Part shown: positions 51,095-63,519 of the stretch, one piece after another | How positions within the stretch are numbered: position 1 is the stretch's first letter | Layout of the letters: each line of letters starts with the position of its first letter | The notes under the pieces: generated by a model | Databases searched by the model: none | What the model was told of the DNA's origin: nothing | Seen by the model: the letters and a program-made list of their open reading frames with translations, nothing else | Made by a program: the position numbers and the translations under genes | Source of the DNA: Dentipellis sp. KUC8613 | Taxonomy: Eukaryota; Basidiomycota; Agaricomycetes; Russulales; Hericiaceae | Reading direction: 5' to 3' | Assembly (NCBI GenBank): GCA_002286715.1 | Contig: NSJX01000001.1 | Span: 745,835 to 809,834 of the forward strand | Length of the DNA stretch: 64,000 nucleotides

Positions 51095-52670
51095 TCACCG
51101 AGCGCGCCCAAATCCTACAGCATCCACCTGTCCGCGCGTGGGAGTCGAGTATGCTCCTCCTGCGATGCTTCCTGAGTAATTTGACGAGACTGGAGCCTGA
51201 GAACGAGGTGTTGCGCCGGGATTCCAGGATTTAGGAGGACGTAAATCGACGTTCGCCAGTTGCTGCCTCGCAGCCTTGAATTCTTGCTCCTCCATCTGGT
51301 TCTGCGCCAACAAAGCCGCTTTCAATTCAGCCTGCCTCTGCAACTCGGCCTCAGACTCGTCCGACAAATAATCTGTGAATCCTCCATCTGACGTCACGGT
51401 GCCATCGCTGCCTACGTATGACTGGGCGTCAGAGTGCGAGTCACCGCTACTGCTGCTGTTGGAGGAACCGGATACGCTCATCGCCGCAAAGTCGATGTCC
51501 AGGCTTGATCGTTTGGTGCTGCGGGTTCGAACAGTCGCGACAGTGTTGTTGCGCTCCAGTGTGCGGGTGCTCACTTGCGGGGGCGAGGCATTGTTCCTAC
51601 TGGGAGTCGCATCAGTAACGGATGCGCGGCGACGCAGCTGCGGGATGCCATCGGCTCCGGCCTTGGCGGATGTCGTAGTAACTTTGACAGTCGACACTGA
51701 AGGTCGACGATCGGAGCTGCGATGTGGGTTGGGGCCGTCGAGCTCGATGTTGCGACGAAGAGGCGATGGTGTATTGGGAGAATCGACAAGCTTGTCCCCA
51801 TGCTCAAGGTTCGATTGACGCCGCGAGTGACCCTGGTCAACAGGAGACGTATTTGCCGGAGGCGGACTGCCTTTTACACCGGGGCCACGAGGGGTGGTGC
51901 TCAGAAGGGAGGTCGCCACTTCTTTCGGACTACCTCCGGAGCGTGTCTTGCCAGGGCCTGGAATAGTCAAGGGCTGTGTCCTGGTAGATGTGACAGCTGC
52001 TCGGGTAGGTACCGCTCCAGAACTGCTTCTCCGATCAAGAGCAGGAGCTTGAAGGGGAGGAGAAGTAGTCTTTCCGCCACCAGTTGGATGTCCGATGGAC
52101 GGAGGCGCTCGAGGCGGGACCGCGATATTGAGGCTCTCAAGCAATGCCTTGACTTCAGATGGTATAGATATGTGGTGCACCGCAGTGACTGCGGGCCAGT
52201 CCGCAGGTGGGATCAGCCGATTCTCGCCTGCGCTGGGTGGACGACAGCAGCCGGGCCACCCGGGGTTTTGATAACCTGCAAGTTTCTGTGGCGGGTTTGT
52301 CTTTGCCCACTGGAAATGATTGCTGAAGACGAGTGTACATGACGGACAGAAAGTAAGACGTACCTTGCAGTATCCGCAGCCGTTGAATGTCTGGACTGTG
52401 TGACGCCACGGCTATCAGGGCCATGCACACACGGGTGATTGTGAGACACACCTTCGGCATTCTTGATAAAGACTACGTCGTGGCGAGGGTGGAGAGCTCT
52501 ATTGTGGCACACGTCTTGTTTATGGGGACATCTGGAGACAAGATCAGGTCAGACGGGTGTGGGAGGCGCTGTGTGAGAGAAAGCAGAGACCTTGCAGTGC
52601 TGGGCTTGAAGACCTTGCACATGGGGCAAACACCCGTGGCCTGATCGATGGAACCGTAGGCGTAGCACAT
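51095..52670 (-). CDS. Uncharacterised CxxC-type N-terminal, disordered C-terminal protein
   Basis: Function unknown. Exons 52591-52670, 52452-52531, 52364-52395 and 51095-52309 give 468 residues. The first 110 residues are Cys-rich and look zinc-binding: CPMCKVFKP, CPHKQDVCHN, FNGCGYCKWAKTNPPQ and NPGWPGCCRPPSAGE. A short conserved-looking segment follows (AVHHISIPSEVKALLESLNI). The remaining 330 residues are Ser/Pro/Thr/Arg-rich and probably disordered, with a Ser/Asp patch (SGSSNSSSSGDSHSDAQSY), a possible coiled coil (SEAELQRQAELKAALLAQNQ) and a basic end. I believe similar proteins occur across Agaricomycetes, but I cannot name a domain. It is divergent from NCS1. Confidence 0.75.
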
Positions 52671-53160
52671 TGGAAAGGAGTGAAGAGGACCAAGAAGAGA
52701 CAAGGGAGTATATAAAGAGGACAGAGACAAGGGCAGAGAAGGGGGGTATAATGGTGTTTATCCCAAGAAAGAACAGGATGAGCGCGGAGAAGACAGATCC
52801 GACATGTGGTTCCTTGGGGTCTACTGATCGGTCTGGTTTAGGCGGCATTGTTGTCTTGTACTGGGAAAAAGTGAAGCGATAGAGGGAGAAGAGCTCCGGT
52901 TCGCGAGCGGGGTGTATCTACGGTGAACGAGGGTGAACAGCGCTGTACAGACGTAACTTTCCTGAATCCCAACAGCCCTCAGACATGAGGCAGGCAATCA
53001 CCCTCTCGCCAAAAATAGTAAATACCACTCGTCCCCGGCGCTACTCTCGGCCCGGCGATCCCCGAAGATAGTCCCGTGGGACTCTCTGTCCTAATGACGA
53101 CACCTTGTTCTCCCCGCCCCGTGATAGTGATACTCCCGCTGCTCTCCTCCTCCCGCCACC
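52671..53160. promoter_or_regulatory. Divergent region, CxxC protein / NCS1
   Basis: 490 bases between starts. A minus-strand frame at 52549-52848 encodes a hydrophobic stretch, but it overlaps the CxxC gene's first exon and has no support. Confidence 0.35.
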
Positions 53161-53992
53161 ATGGGCAAGTCGCAAAGCAAGCTGTCTCCAGAACAGCTCG
53201 CAGACCTCCAGAAGAACACCTACTGTAGGTCTCTTGTCCCTCTCTCCTCTGCCTTCCCCATTTACGTCTAGCTCAGTTGACAAACGCGAGTTGCAGCAAT
53301 GGTCCGTCCCATCTCTCTTCCCTCTCCGCCTGTCGGTTGATCTTCGCCCAGGTACAAGGGCTTTCTCAAGGACTGCCCCTCGGGCCAGCTCGACAAGACC
53401 GAGTTTAGCCGGATATACAAACAATTCTTCCCCTTTGGCGACCCCGGCGAGTTTGCCGACTATGTCTTTGACGTCTTTGACGAGAACAAGAACGGCACGA
53501 TCGACTTCAAGGAGTTCATATGCGCGTTGAGTGTCACAAGTAGGGGGCGATTGGATGAGAAGCTCAAATGTGCGTCGCCCGTCTGACACATCGTGGTGGC
53601 CCACCTCACCCCGTCGTACTCTTCTAGGGGCGTTCCAGCTGTATGATATAGACAAGGACGGCACGATCACATATCAAGAGATGCTCCAGATTGTCCAGTC
53701 AATATACAAAATGACGGGCCAGATGGTCAAGCTGCCACCGGACGAGGACACACCTGAAAAGGTAGCGTGCAAACCTGTGCTTGCCAAGCACATACTCATC
53801 TGCTTGCAGCGCGTGGACAAGATATTCCGCAATATGGACCGAGACAAGGACGCAAAGTTGACATATGACGAGTTTGTGGAGGGGAGCAAACAGGATCCAA
53901 CGATCGTGCAGGTGAGTTGCACCCCATTCCTGTCAGATTGTCCCTCATTGCCGCTCGTTCAGGCGCTGTCGCTGTATGATGGCTTGGTATGA
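53161..53992 (+). CDS. NCS1: Neuronal calcium sensor 1 / frequenin
   Basis: Calcium sensor that binds and activates PI 4-kinase Pik1. The start at 53161 gives [20 protein letters not shown]; Gly2 in MGKSQSK is a myristoylation signal. EF-hand 1 is degenerate ([12 protein letters not shown]); EF2 is [18 protein letters not shown]3 [13 protein letters not shown] and EF4 [15 protein letters not shown], so three sites look able to bind calcium. The C-terminus ALSLYDGLV is the expected end. About six short exons, one of 25 nt (TTGACAAACGCGAG onward). Length is near 190 residues, as in the family. Confidence 0.95.
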
Positions 53993-54257
53993 CCCGGTGT
54001 ATTTGGAATACAGGTATGTCACCTTGCTTACCGGTCACTCCGCCTTGCCTAACACAATCTGACACAGTAACAATTGTACCATATCTGTGTTGAGTTGCAC
54101 TAGACCTTACCCTCTGCTGTGTTTCTGCTTGTTTTCTGCAGTTACTTTCTTGATGAGCTAACGACGCTGTTTGTGTGTATGGTGAAGGACGGACACGGCT
54201 GCACATACAAGCGCCAAGTATCCAGTTGTCTCGAACGACCCTGTCCAATGGCTATTA
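53993..54257. other. Convergent 3' region, NCS1 / EMC3
   Basis: 265 bases between two stop codons. Nothing further seen. Confidence 0.4.
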
Positions 54258-55349
54258 CTACGATTTAGGGGCTATGCCGTATTTTTGAAGGATTCTGGTC
54301 TCTACATCTTCGCCAATCCAATTATGAAGTCCCTCCGAGAACTGGAGGTTATCGCATTCTGCCTTGAAGAGCTTATTGTAGTCCTGAGGCTGTCCAGGTT
54401 GCGCTGTTGCTGCGGCGAACGGGGAAGCAGTCATGTCACGAGAAGAATCGGCCGCTGTAAAGCAGAACTCCATAATTAGCCATTAGGTTCAAAGGAGACG
54501 CCGCATCAGACGCACCATTATCGCCACCCAGAATTATGCGGTACAGTCCATTCAAGCCGAAGAAATTCAGGAAGTACCACGACAGAGACGACACCCATCG
54601 AACGTCCATGTCCGGCGTATCAATTCCGCGCTGCAGCATGGACTTGAAACCCAAAGTCAACGGGAACGGCAGTTTGACTAGATGAGGTTAATGGTCAGTG
54701 CCTGAGCAGGGCGTGAAGCAAGCATGGCGCACTGAGAACAAAGCCTTGGAAGAAGAAGTTTATCCATCCCATGATAACCATCTGGGGGACCATCATGACC
54801 ATCTGCGTCTTCATGCCAGCCATCATACCGTCCATAGCGGCCGGGTCCGTGAGGGGGTTCGGGGGCGCAGAAGGAGCATCTTTCTTCGGAGCACCGTCTT
54901 TCAGGTAGACACCGTCGGTATAGGCTTTCGATAGCGATTGCGAGATTGATCTGTAGTATGTGAAGGGTATGGGAGAATTGGCAGAAGTCGCTCGAAGGAC
55001 CTGCGAACGCGTCAGGGCACGTCTAGAATAGATCGTAAGTGGTATCCTAGCAGGAACGATAAGGTTACGCACTGTTCACGAATGGCTGCTCTGGGGAGCT
55101 TCTTGGGAGGAGATTGGAGTAGAATAACAACATAATGTCTAAGAATGCCGACAAGAATCTACAGGTTCTTCAGCATCCACGGGGAACGCGTACGCCAGCG
55201 AAAGCGAATACACTCACCATAACCAAAGTAATAGGGAACAAAACCCAGTCCCGAATCTGGGGGTCCAGGTATAGTGACATGCTAGATGATGTTGGCTATA
55301 ATTCATGCGTTCTAGGTTTAGACGATACTCACCTGGGAGCCGGAGACAT
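54258..55349 (-). CDS. EMC3: ER membrane protein complex subunit 3
   Basis: Oxa1-superfamily insertase subunit of the EMC, which inserts tail-anchored and multi-pass proteins into the ER. The start 55349 gives [20 protein letters not shown], then [20 protein letters not shown] and [20 protein letters not shown]. The family block [20 protein letters not shown] is followed by [52 protein letters not shown] and LGGDNA. The C-terminus reads [20 protein letters not shown] and ends YGIAPKS. Length and the three-helix layout match. It is divergent from the helicase with a 189-bp gap. Confidence 0.93.
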
Positions 55350-55538
55350 GTTGGCTCGCTGTTGTGCTATGATGGAATTGCGGACGCGAGGGACAGGCAG
55401 CCACGATCGGAATCTGCCGAGGCACCGGCCCCGCAACGCGCGCCGGAGTCAAGCAAGGCAAGTGCCTTGCGCCTTTGCACAGATCTTCGTTCTGTATACT
55501 TATTTCCATCGACCTAAGCCCTCTCTTCATCGACGACA

Positions 55539-58500
55539 ATGACCGACCTTTTAGCACACGTCAGGTCTCTAGTAGGCACCTCTGGAGAGCATTCTGAGGA
55601 CAGACACGCTGTAGACCTATGGAATAGGTGAGATGCATATGGATCGACCACGACCTAACTATAAACGAGCTGTTATAGCTTTTCTTTTTCAGGCCAGGGT
55701 GATCTTTCTTTCTCGCCCTGAGCTTTGAATGCTTCCGTCCTTACCCTGCGCACACCTCCAGAGACACCCATCGAAGACGCTATAGTGGAAGACGAGTGGG
55801 CGGATCATGACTCTGTTCTTGATGTCTATCGCACTCCTTCAATTCCCGCAAGCCAGTCCGGCCCGGGAACTCTTGTATCTAGACTTCTTTCGTACGTCCC
55901 CTCCTTAAGATATATATACGCTGCTACACTCAACGAACATAGAAAGCCGCATGTACCGTTAGATGCGCTCTCCGCTTTGTTGTCTTCTACCCAGCCGTCA
56001 GAATCTATCTCGGAAGAGTTGACGGATATGATTGGCTTCGACGACATGGACCTTGTGTTCGAGATTCTGGCTGAGCGGTCTTCTGTTGCTAAGGATGTAA
56101 GAGAAAGCCGGTCCCGCATTCTCTCTATATTCACTAAATGAGCTGAATTCGTACTCAGCTTGGTCTTGCGATACAAAACGGTAATAGCGGTACCGGCCGC
56201 GAGGTCAACGGTGGTAATGCCTTCTTGTGTTAGGCAACTTGGATGTGGAGATTGATGAATACTGTCTTCAGGCTCACAGAGTTATGCAATCGACCCGGAT
56301 GATGCGAGGAGACGAATGGAGGAACAATTTCGAGCTACAGCAGCTCGCCCTTTATTCACCGCAGAACAGGTGCGTTGTGTCGCTCAATGTCTGATTAGTC
56401 TAGTACTCGTGCTGAGGCAACCGCGCAGCAAGCTGCTCCCGAATACTTTCCTCATGTGTACAGCTCGAGTTCAATGGTACAAGGCAATGTGCTGTCACAG
56501 TTTGGGAGCAAATACATGCTTCCTTTAGGCACATCACGAGAAATGAAAGAGGTTTGTCGGACATATCTCTAGTGGAGGCTGTAGCTCATTGTTTAACAGA
56601 CGTATGAAGAGGTGGTCATTCCGCCCAGCAAACCCGTACCTCCACGAGCGACCGAACGATTGATCAATGTGGCCGAACTCGACCCTCTCGCGAGAGGCGC
56701 TTTTCCTGTGAGTCATCTGTCGTTGATTCCTTCAGTGCAGTCTTTTGATGAAGACGTAGTCATACAAAACCCTGAACAGGATACAGTCAATCATATATCC
56801 TACGGCTTATGGATCGAACGAGAACATCCTCGTGTGTGGTAAGTGCAGATAACCCTGTCGTCGCTGCTCTGAAGCTAATGTTATAAGCCAAGCTCCCACT
56901 GGCGCGGTAGGTGTGCCATTGTAATATCTCAGAACAGTATACTGAAGATCTGCTTCTAGGGTAAAACCGACGTCGCTATGCTGACCGTCCTTCGCGTCCT
57001 GGACCAACATAGGTCCTCGTCCTCGTCCTCATCACAATCAATTGCATCGACCATCAGGCGAGACGACTTCAAGATCGTTTACGTGTTCGTGAATATTTCT
57101 GATGTCAAGGACACGGTCTCACACTAGAGCCACAGGGCTCCAATGAAAGCGCTAGCTGCGGAAATTGTTCGGAAACTCGGAAAACGTCTGCAGTGGCTAA
57201 ACATACGTGTCAGGGAACTGACAGGAGATATGCAACTGACCAAAGCCGAGATTGCCGAGACTCAAATTATTGTCACGACTCCTGAAAAGTGGGACGTTGT
57301 AACGCGGAAACCTACTGGCGAAGGCGAGATTGCTTCGGTAATTTCATTTATATTCATCTCAAAACGCGACAGTTCCTCATAGATTGCTAGAAAGTGAAAC
57401 TCCTCATTATCGATGAGGTTCATCTTCTGAATGAAGAGCGTGGTGCGGTCATCGAAACGATCGTTGCACGAACATTGCGACAGGTAAGCACATAATCGTG
57501 CACGCAGCTGACATATCAGCTAAACGAGGATTTCCAGGTCGAGTATACGCAATCTGTCATCCGCATAGTCGGACTCAGTGCCACTCTACCCAACTATGTC
57601 GATGTTGCCGATTTTCTGAGGTATTTGTACATGTAACCCAGGCTTCACTCCGGTTCTCACGAGTCCCCTAGCGTGTCCCACCAAACAGGCCTTTTCTACT
57701 TCGACTCATCTTTCAGGCCAGTGCCCTTGGAGCAGCATTTTATCGGCGTCAAAGGAAAACCCAACAGCCCTACATCTCGGAAAAATCTGGATCAGGTGAC
57801 CTATGACAAGGTGGTAGAGCTCGTTCAGCAGGGTCATCAGGTCATGGTATTTGTCCATGCGCGGAAAGAGACTGTGAAGGCTGCCCAAGCCCTGCGAGAG
57901 GCAGCTCTTGCAGAAGGCACCCTCGACGACTTCAGCTGTCAAGAGCACCCCTCGTTTTCTTTCTTCCGCCAAGATATTGGCAGGTCCAGAAATAAAGAAA
58001 TGAAGCAGCTGTTCGACGACGGGTTTGGTATCCATCATGCAGGCATGCTGCGATCGGACAGGAACATGATGGAAAAAATGTTCGATGCTCGGGCCATCAA
58101 GGTTTGGGTTCTTTACCACAGCGAGGTTTCACCAGTCTTGACATGGTCTTAGGTTTTATGCTGTACTGCGACGCTTGCATGGGGTGTCAATTTGCCTGCG
58201 CATGCTGGTGGGTTCCACTACTACATGTGCGATCTTCTTGGCTCACCATTCTTCTACAGTAATCATCAAGGGTACACAGGTTTATGATAGCTCAAAGGGT
58301 AGCTTCGTAGATCTATCGGTTTTGGATGTGCTCCAAGTCTTTGGTCGAGCTGGCAGGCCTGGATTGGAGGACAGCGGAGAAGGCTACATTTGTACGACTG
58401 ATGATAAACTCACGCACTACCTTGATGCCGTCATGTCTCAGGTGAGTTATTCAGTTTTCCAATGTGGTGCTCCCTCACCCGCTTTTCTCAGAACCCGATA

Positions 58501-61500
58501 GAGTCGCAGTAAGTCGATCCAACGTCTACGAGGATGATGAACTCATCTGAGCAATTGACAGGTTCAAGTCTGGAATGATCGACTCTCTAAATGCAGAGAT
58601 CTCTCTTGGCACCGTCAGCAATGTCGCGGAAGCGACTCAATGGCTAGGTTACACATACCTATACGTCCGCATGCGTAAAAACCCCTTCGTGTATGGTATG
58701 TTTTCTTACAACGACGTGCCTTTGACATCTTCTGACGGTTCTATTTTTCGTCAGGTATGTCTCGCGACGAACCCGCGAAAGATCCAAACTTGGTCGACAC
58801 GCGAAGGACACTCATCAAGAACGCTGCTCGGCAACTTGAGAAAGCCCGCATGGTAAACATGACTGGCCCTGATGGCGACATATTGTCGGTCACAGATCTC
58901 GGTAGAATCGCAGCCAAGTATTACATCCGGCATGCGTCCATAGAGAAGTTCAACGAGCTGTTCCGACCGCGGATGACAGAAGCTGACGTTTTGACAATGC
59001 TGAGCTGGAGCACCGAAGTAAGCACTATGTCCATGTTGCGTGGTCTTCTCATGCTGATGTTCGTCAGTTCGACCAAATCCAAATTCGGGAAACAGAGACC
59101 GAAGAGCTCAAGCAGCTTATCGATATTATACCTTGCGAAGTAAAGGTGGGGTATTTCGTTTGCTTCAGACCTGACTTCGAAAATTAACGTGGACAAGGGA
59201 GTCGACACTAGCCAAGACAAAGTGAACATCCTGCTTCAAGGGTCTATATCTCGGTACTTTCCAGAAGACTTCGCCCTAGTATCGGACATGGCCTATGTTG
59301 CTCAGAACGCGGGTCGTATCATCCGAGCATTACTGGAGATCGCCATCAGCCGCAAGTGGGCCGATGTAAGCGCCGTACTGATGGGTCTGAGCAAGGCTAT
59401 TGAGAAGCGATTATGGCCTTTCGACCAACCTCTCAAGCAATTTGAACTGAAGCAAGATGTCTTCTACGGTCTTGAGCGGTGGGCAGACAACTATCCGGTC
59501 GCCGAACTGGCGAGTATGACGGCTGCGGAATTGGGAAAACTCGTCCATCTCAACGAGCGACATGGACAAGCGATTCTCGATGCGGCCAAGCAATTCCCGA
59601 CAGTCGAGATCCAGTATGAACTCAAGCCTCTCGGGTCTGACGTGCTCAAAATTGCTGTCAAAGTCATTCGATCATTTAACTGGAATTCAAGACTACACGG
59701 CTCTGTTGAACCGTTCTGGCTGTGGGTTGAAGATCACGAAGGGACATCAATACTACAGATGTCACATCTTCTCTTCAGACAAACAACGGACGTCCTCCAC
59801 GTCGACTTCATCATCGCCATCCCGCCTTCTCAGCCACCACCATCCGTGACCATACGCTTCGTCTCGGATCGATGGTTGGGAGCTGAGAACGAGGTCGCAG
59901 TGTCGTTGGAATCGCTCATCATGCCCACATATTCAAATAGCCATATCCCTCGATTAGATCTACCTTTCCTCGACCTCTCGGTATTGCGAAACCCTCTTCT
60001 GGAACAGCTACTTTCTTCACGACTTTCTAGCCTCAATGCGATTCAGACACAAGTATTCTGGAGCACATTCCGTACCAAAGGCCACGGCCTCATATGTGCT
60101 CCAACAGGCTGTGGCAAGTCGACGCTCGGCCAACTGCTAGCTTGGTGTGTGCTTTTCACTTCGCTTTCTCTATCTTCGGTCGCTGACGTAAATGAAGGGA
60201 TACTTTGTCTCAATGTCCAGATGACAGTTATGTCCTCGTAGTAGCCAGCAGGCGCACCTTGGCCATGGAATGGGTAGCGGACATGGCAAGCATCTCGGAG
60301 GCTTTGGGTTTCGCCGTAAATTTTGCCACTGGCCGCGACGTGTTCAGACAGATCAGAGGGAAAGCCGTCCGCATTACGACCCCTGTGCACCTATTAGCAG
60401 GGCTGATGGAACGGAAGCCATTCTCCCCGTTACCTGGCCTGCAACTCGTCATCTGCGAGAATTTGGAACAGATGGATGCAAGACACGAGCTGGGGGTCTC
60501 TCTACTCAGGCATGCAACACAGCTGCAGGCAACACGTTTCGTCGGCCTTGCGAACTCGCTCAATGACTCCGCAGATCTTGCTGCGTGGCTCGATGTCGAG
60601 CCATCGTGTCTTCACAGTTTCCGGCCAAGCGCACGCGACCAACAGTTGACGTTGACCGCCCAGACATTCACCATCCCACAGACCGCCGCCCTCTTCAAGG
60701 CCATGGCAAAACCGGCCCATGCCGCAATCCGTGCCAGCTCGGATGGCACCGCAATCGTCTTCATACCCTCTCGCGGCCAATGCCGCCTGATAGCTCTGGA
60801 CCTCATCACACACTGCACGCTCGAAATGTCCACAGAGCGGGGCTACCTCCCACCAGAAATAGCCCCCGACTACCTGGAATCATATGTAGCCCGTCTTGAA
60901 GACCGCAGCCTCGTCGACTTCATCGACAAGGGCGTCGGATTCTTCCACGACGGTCTCAGCAGGACAGACCGGTCGATCATGCTGCAGCTGTATGCGGAAG
61001 GCACCATCCGTGTCCTGCTCGTTCCCCGTGATGCCTGCTGGACGCTGCCTGTCCGGGCCGCTACCGTGGTGGTGATGGGCACGCAGTACATTCACGTGGA
61101 AGCAGGCGGCGGGGAGCGCCAGGTCCGGGATTACGCATTGAGCGAGCTTGTGCGCATGCAGGGGCGGGCGGTACGCCATAACGGGTCTGGTCATTTCCAT
61201 CTGTTCTGCCAGGCGGAGGACAAGGACACGTACATGCGGTTCTTGGAGGAGGGTCTTCCGTTGGAGTCGGAGCTGCAAGACTCTGACGTGCTGCGCCAGT
61301 GGTACCGAAGAGAACGCCGCAGTGGTGTCATCAAGTCGAAGCTGGAAGCCGCGCAGGCACTCGCATTCACATTCCTGGCACGCCGGCTCGTCTCGAATCC
61401 TGTCTATTACGGCGCGCAACACACACGAGACGAAAGCCTGTCTAGGGTCGTGGACACATTGGAGGAGTTTGTTGCCCAGGAAGAGGCAACAACAAGCAAA

Positions 61501-61536
61501 GGGTCGGGTGGGCCGTCAGAAGACAGTACAAGATAA
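55539..61536 (+). CDS. SLH1: SLH1/ASCC3-like Ski2-family RNA helicase with shortened C-terminus
   Basis: Helicase of the ribosome-quality-control trigger (ASC-1) type, expected to clear collided ribosomes. Start: exon 55539-55627, a 20-nt exon 55679-55698, then exon 3 from 55762 ([14 protein letters not shown]). Cassette 1 is complete: [97 protein letters not shown], winged helix and Sec63 unit. Cassette 2 keeps the P-loop (APTGCGKST) but has [10 protein letters not shown] in place of DExH and [10 protein letters not shown] for motif VI. The chain stops soon after the second winged helix ([20 protein letters not shown]), without a second Sec63 unit. Confidence 0.9.
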
Positions 61537-61605
61537 TACTACATAAATACATCACTGCTTTGATTGCCCGCCATGCCGTCTAAAGATTGAATGCTGAGTC
61601 TAGCT

Positions 61606-63420
61606 TTACTGATGGGCACCATCTTTGACCAAGAACCTCTTCAGACCCTGTAACCGGTTTCCAGCGGTCTTCAGGGTCTCGATATCTTTGCAGAATGCGA
61701 AACGTGCGAATTTCTCGCCGATGCCGGTGTGCTCCTCGCAGTAGAACTAGATACAGGTGATGAGTCTTCGGTGCCAAGGGTTGTTGAGCGGCGACTTACT
61801 TCGCTAACGGGAATAGAAGACACTCCGACCTCCATAGCGATGAACCAACATGCCCTATATCGCGGTCAGAATGGGTCTCTAGATCACACTAACTGTGCTT
61901 ACTTGAAATCACGACCCCTGCCTAAAACACTGTCAGGGAACGGGTAATCCTCAGGCCATTCGATGTCGGAGATATCCTAAAGCCACGTGAGCGACGCTGT
62001 AGAAAATCAAGAGAGGGCCGGTAGGAAAGCTCTCACAAGCAGGATGAAGTAGCTGCCTTGAGGAAGGGTGTACTTCGCGCCAAGCCTATCAAACGCTTTA
62101 ATGAGAACATTCCTTCGCTCTTCGTATTCTTTGGTCTGAGTCTCGAAGAAATGGTGTGAGTTAGCCTGCTCAAGACCCGCGGCAACAGCCTCCTGAAGAG
62201 GTGAATTGGTGCAGAAGACTATGCGAGTGGTGGCAGCAAGCGTTGGGCGAATGATGGACTCGGGGCCAATGAGCCAGCCGACACGCCATCCCGTAGCGGC
62301 GAACGATTCTATGTATCATGGTGAGATCGATTGGTGGTCGTAGGGCGACTGTGCGACGTACTGCCTGCTGACCCGACGGTGACAGTGCGGTCCCACATGC
62401 CAGGAAGAGTGGCGAAGCGGACGTGCTCCTCGTTATCATAGAGAAGGCAGTCGTACTATAGTCATTCCTAGCTCGTGAACAGCCATCGGGACGCTATGTG
62501 GATGTGACGCACCACTTCATCAGCCATAACCAGCAAGTTGAACTCCTCGGCGAGAACTGCGATCTGTTCCAATTCGGATTTGGTGAAGACCTTTCCTATA
62601 GGGTTGTGGGGTGTGTTGATAATGATAATTTTGGTTCGGTGTGTGATGGCCCGTCTGCAGACACTCGACATCATCGGAGATGGCAGCTGGAGACACGTCA
62701 CACGTACCGGAGCTCGTCGAAGTCGATTTTCCAGTCGTTACCAGTTTGCTTCTCCTTTGAATGGGCAGGAGGATGCAATGGGACGTAGACAGGCTTTCCT
62801 CCGTTAAAGGTGACGGAGGGAAGGTACTGGTCGAAGAATGGCTCGAACATGATCACCTCGTCACCCTCCTCAAGGAAGGCGACTAAGACAGCGTACATTC
62901 CTGTATTCACGATGTTAAGAAAGTAACAGCTATTCATTGCATTGCTCTGACCTTCATTGGCACCACTGGTGACAAGGATCTCTGTCTCAGTGTTAAGCTC
63001 CCTATTGAATTGGGAGCCATATTGGTTTTTGATCGCTTGGCGCAAGCGCGGACGACCTTTGGGATGAGAGTAATGGTTGGCTCCGACATCATTCAGCGCT
63101 TCTTCAGCTGCCTTCTTGACCCACTGGGGAGGGGCAAAATTCATATAGCCCTGTCCCAAGTTAATACAGTCCGAGGGCAGGTTGGCAGCGCTTTGAAGGG
63201 GTCGGTAAAATGTGCAATGGTCATTTGTAGCAGCTTACTTAAATATCGACCAAACATCTTGTGCGAGCGCACGACCCTCCTTAAGGCGCAAGGAGAAGGG
63301 AATGAGAGCAGATCGATCGGCAGGAGCTTGGGCACCGTTGGTGGTGGACATCTTGCGAGCAGCGTTGAAGATGGTGGGGGAAAGACGGCGGGGAAAAGTG
63401 TTGTACACTGCGGACAGCAT
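61606..63420 (-). CDS. BNA3: Kynurenine aminotransferase (kynurenine--oxoglutarate transaminase)
   Basis: PLP class I/II aminotransferase converting kynurenine to kynurenic acid; also glutamine transaminase-like. The start 63420 (MLSAVYNTFPRRLSPTIFNA) gives an Arg-rich mitochondrial-type leader; an internal ATG (MSTTNGAQAPADRS) could make a cytosolic form. Motifs: INLGQGYMNFAPPQW, YSHPKGRPRLRQAI, TEILVTSGANEGMYA, EVIMFEPFFDQY, IIIINTPHNPIGKVFTKSEL, MADEVYDCLLYD and the Schiff-base lysine block VGSAGKSFAATGWRVGWLIG. The AAA codon of that lysine is split by an intron. It ends RFLVKDGAHQ, 70 bp from the helicase stop. Confidence 0.93.
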
Positions 63421-63519
63421 GCACTGGCAGGGTCCCGCGGCGAGAGGAGGGCTGAATGACTCGGCCGATGATGCGATGCCGACGACATGGTTTATCGCCA
63501 AAGCTCACTCTTGCTCCAG
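63421..63519. promoter_or_regulatory. Kynurenine aminotransferase upstream region
   Basis: Short region upstream of the aminotransferase start, probably part of its promoter or 5' leader, possibly shared with the uncertain frame beginning at 63520. Confidence 0.3.

Noticed and set aside
52549..52848. Minus-strand frame with a strong hydrophobic segment upstream of the CxxC gene
   Set aside because: It overlaps the first two CxxC exons in another frame and has no homologue I recognise; hydrophobic runs arise easily in pyrimidine-rich 5' regions.
55620..55765. Apparent frame break between exon 1 and the body of the helicase gene
   Set aside because: A 20-nt exon with good splice sites resolves the frame, so no frameshift or pseudogene is needed.
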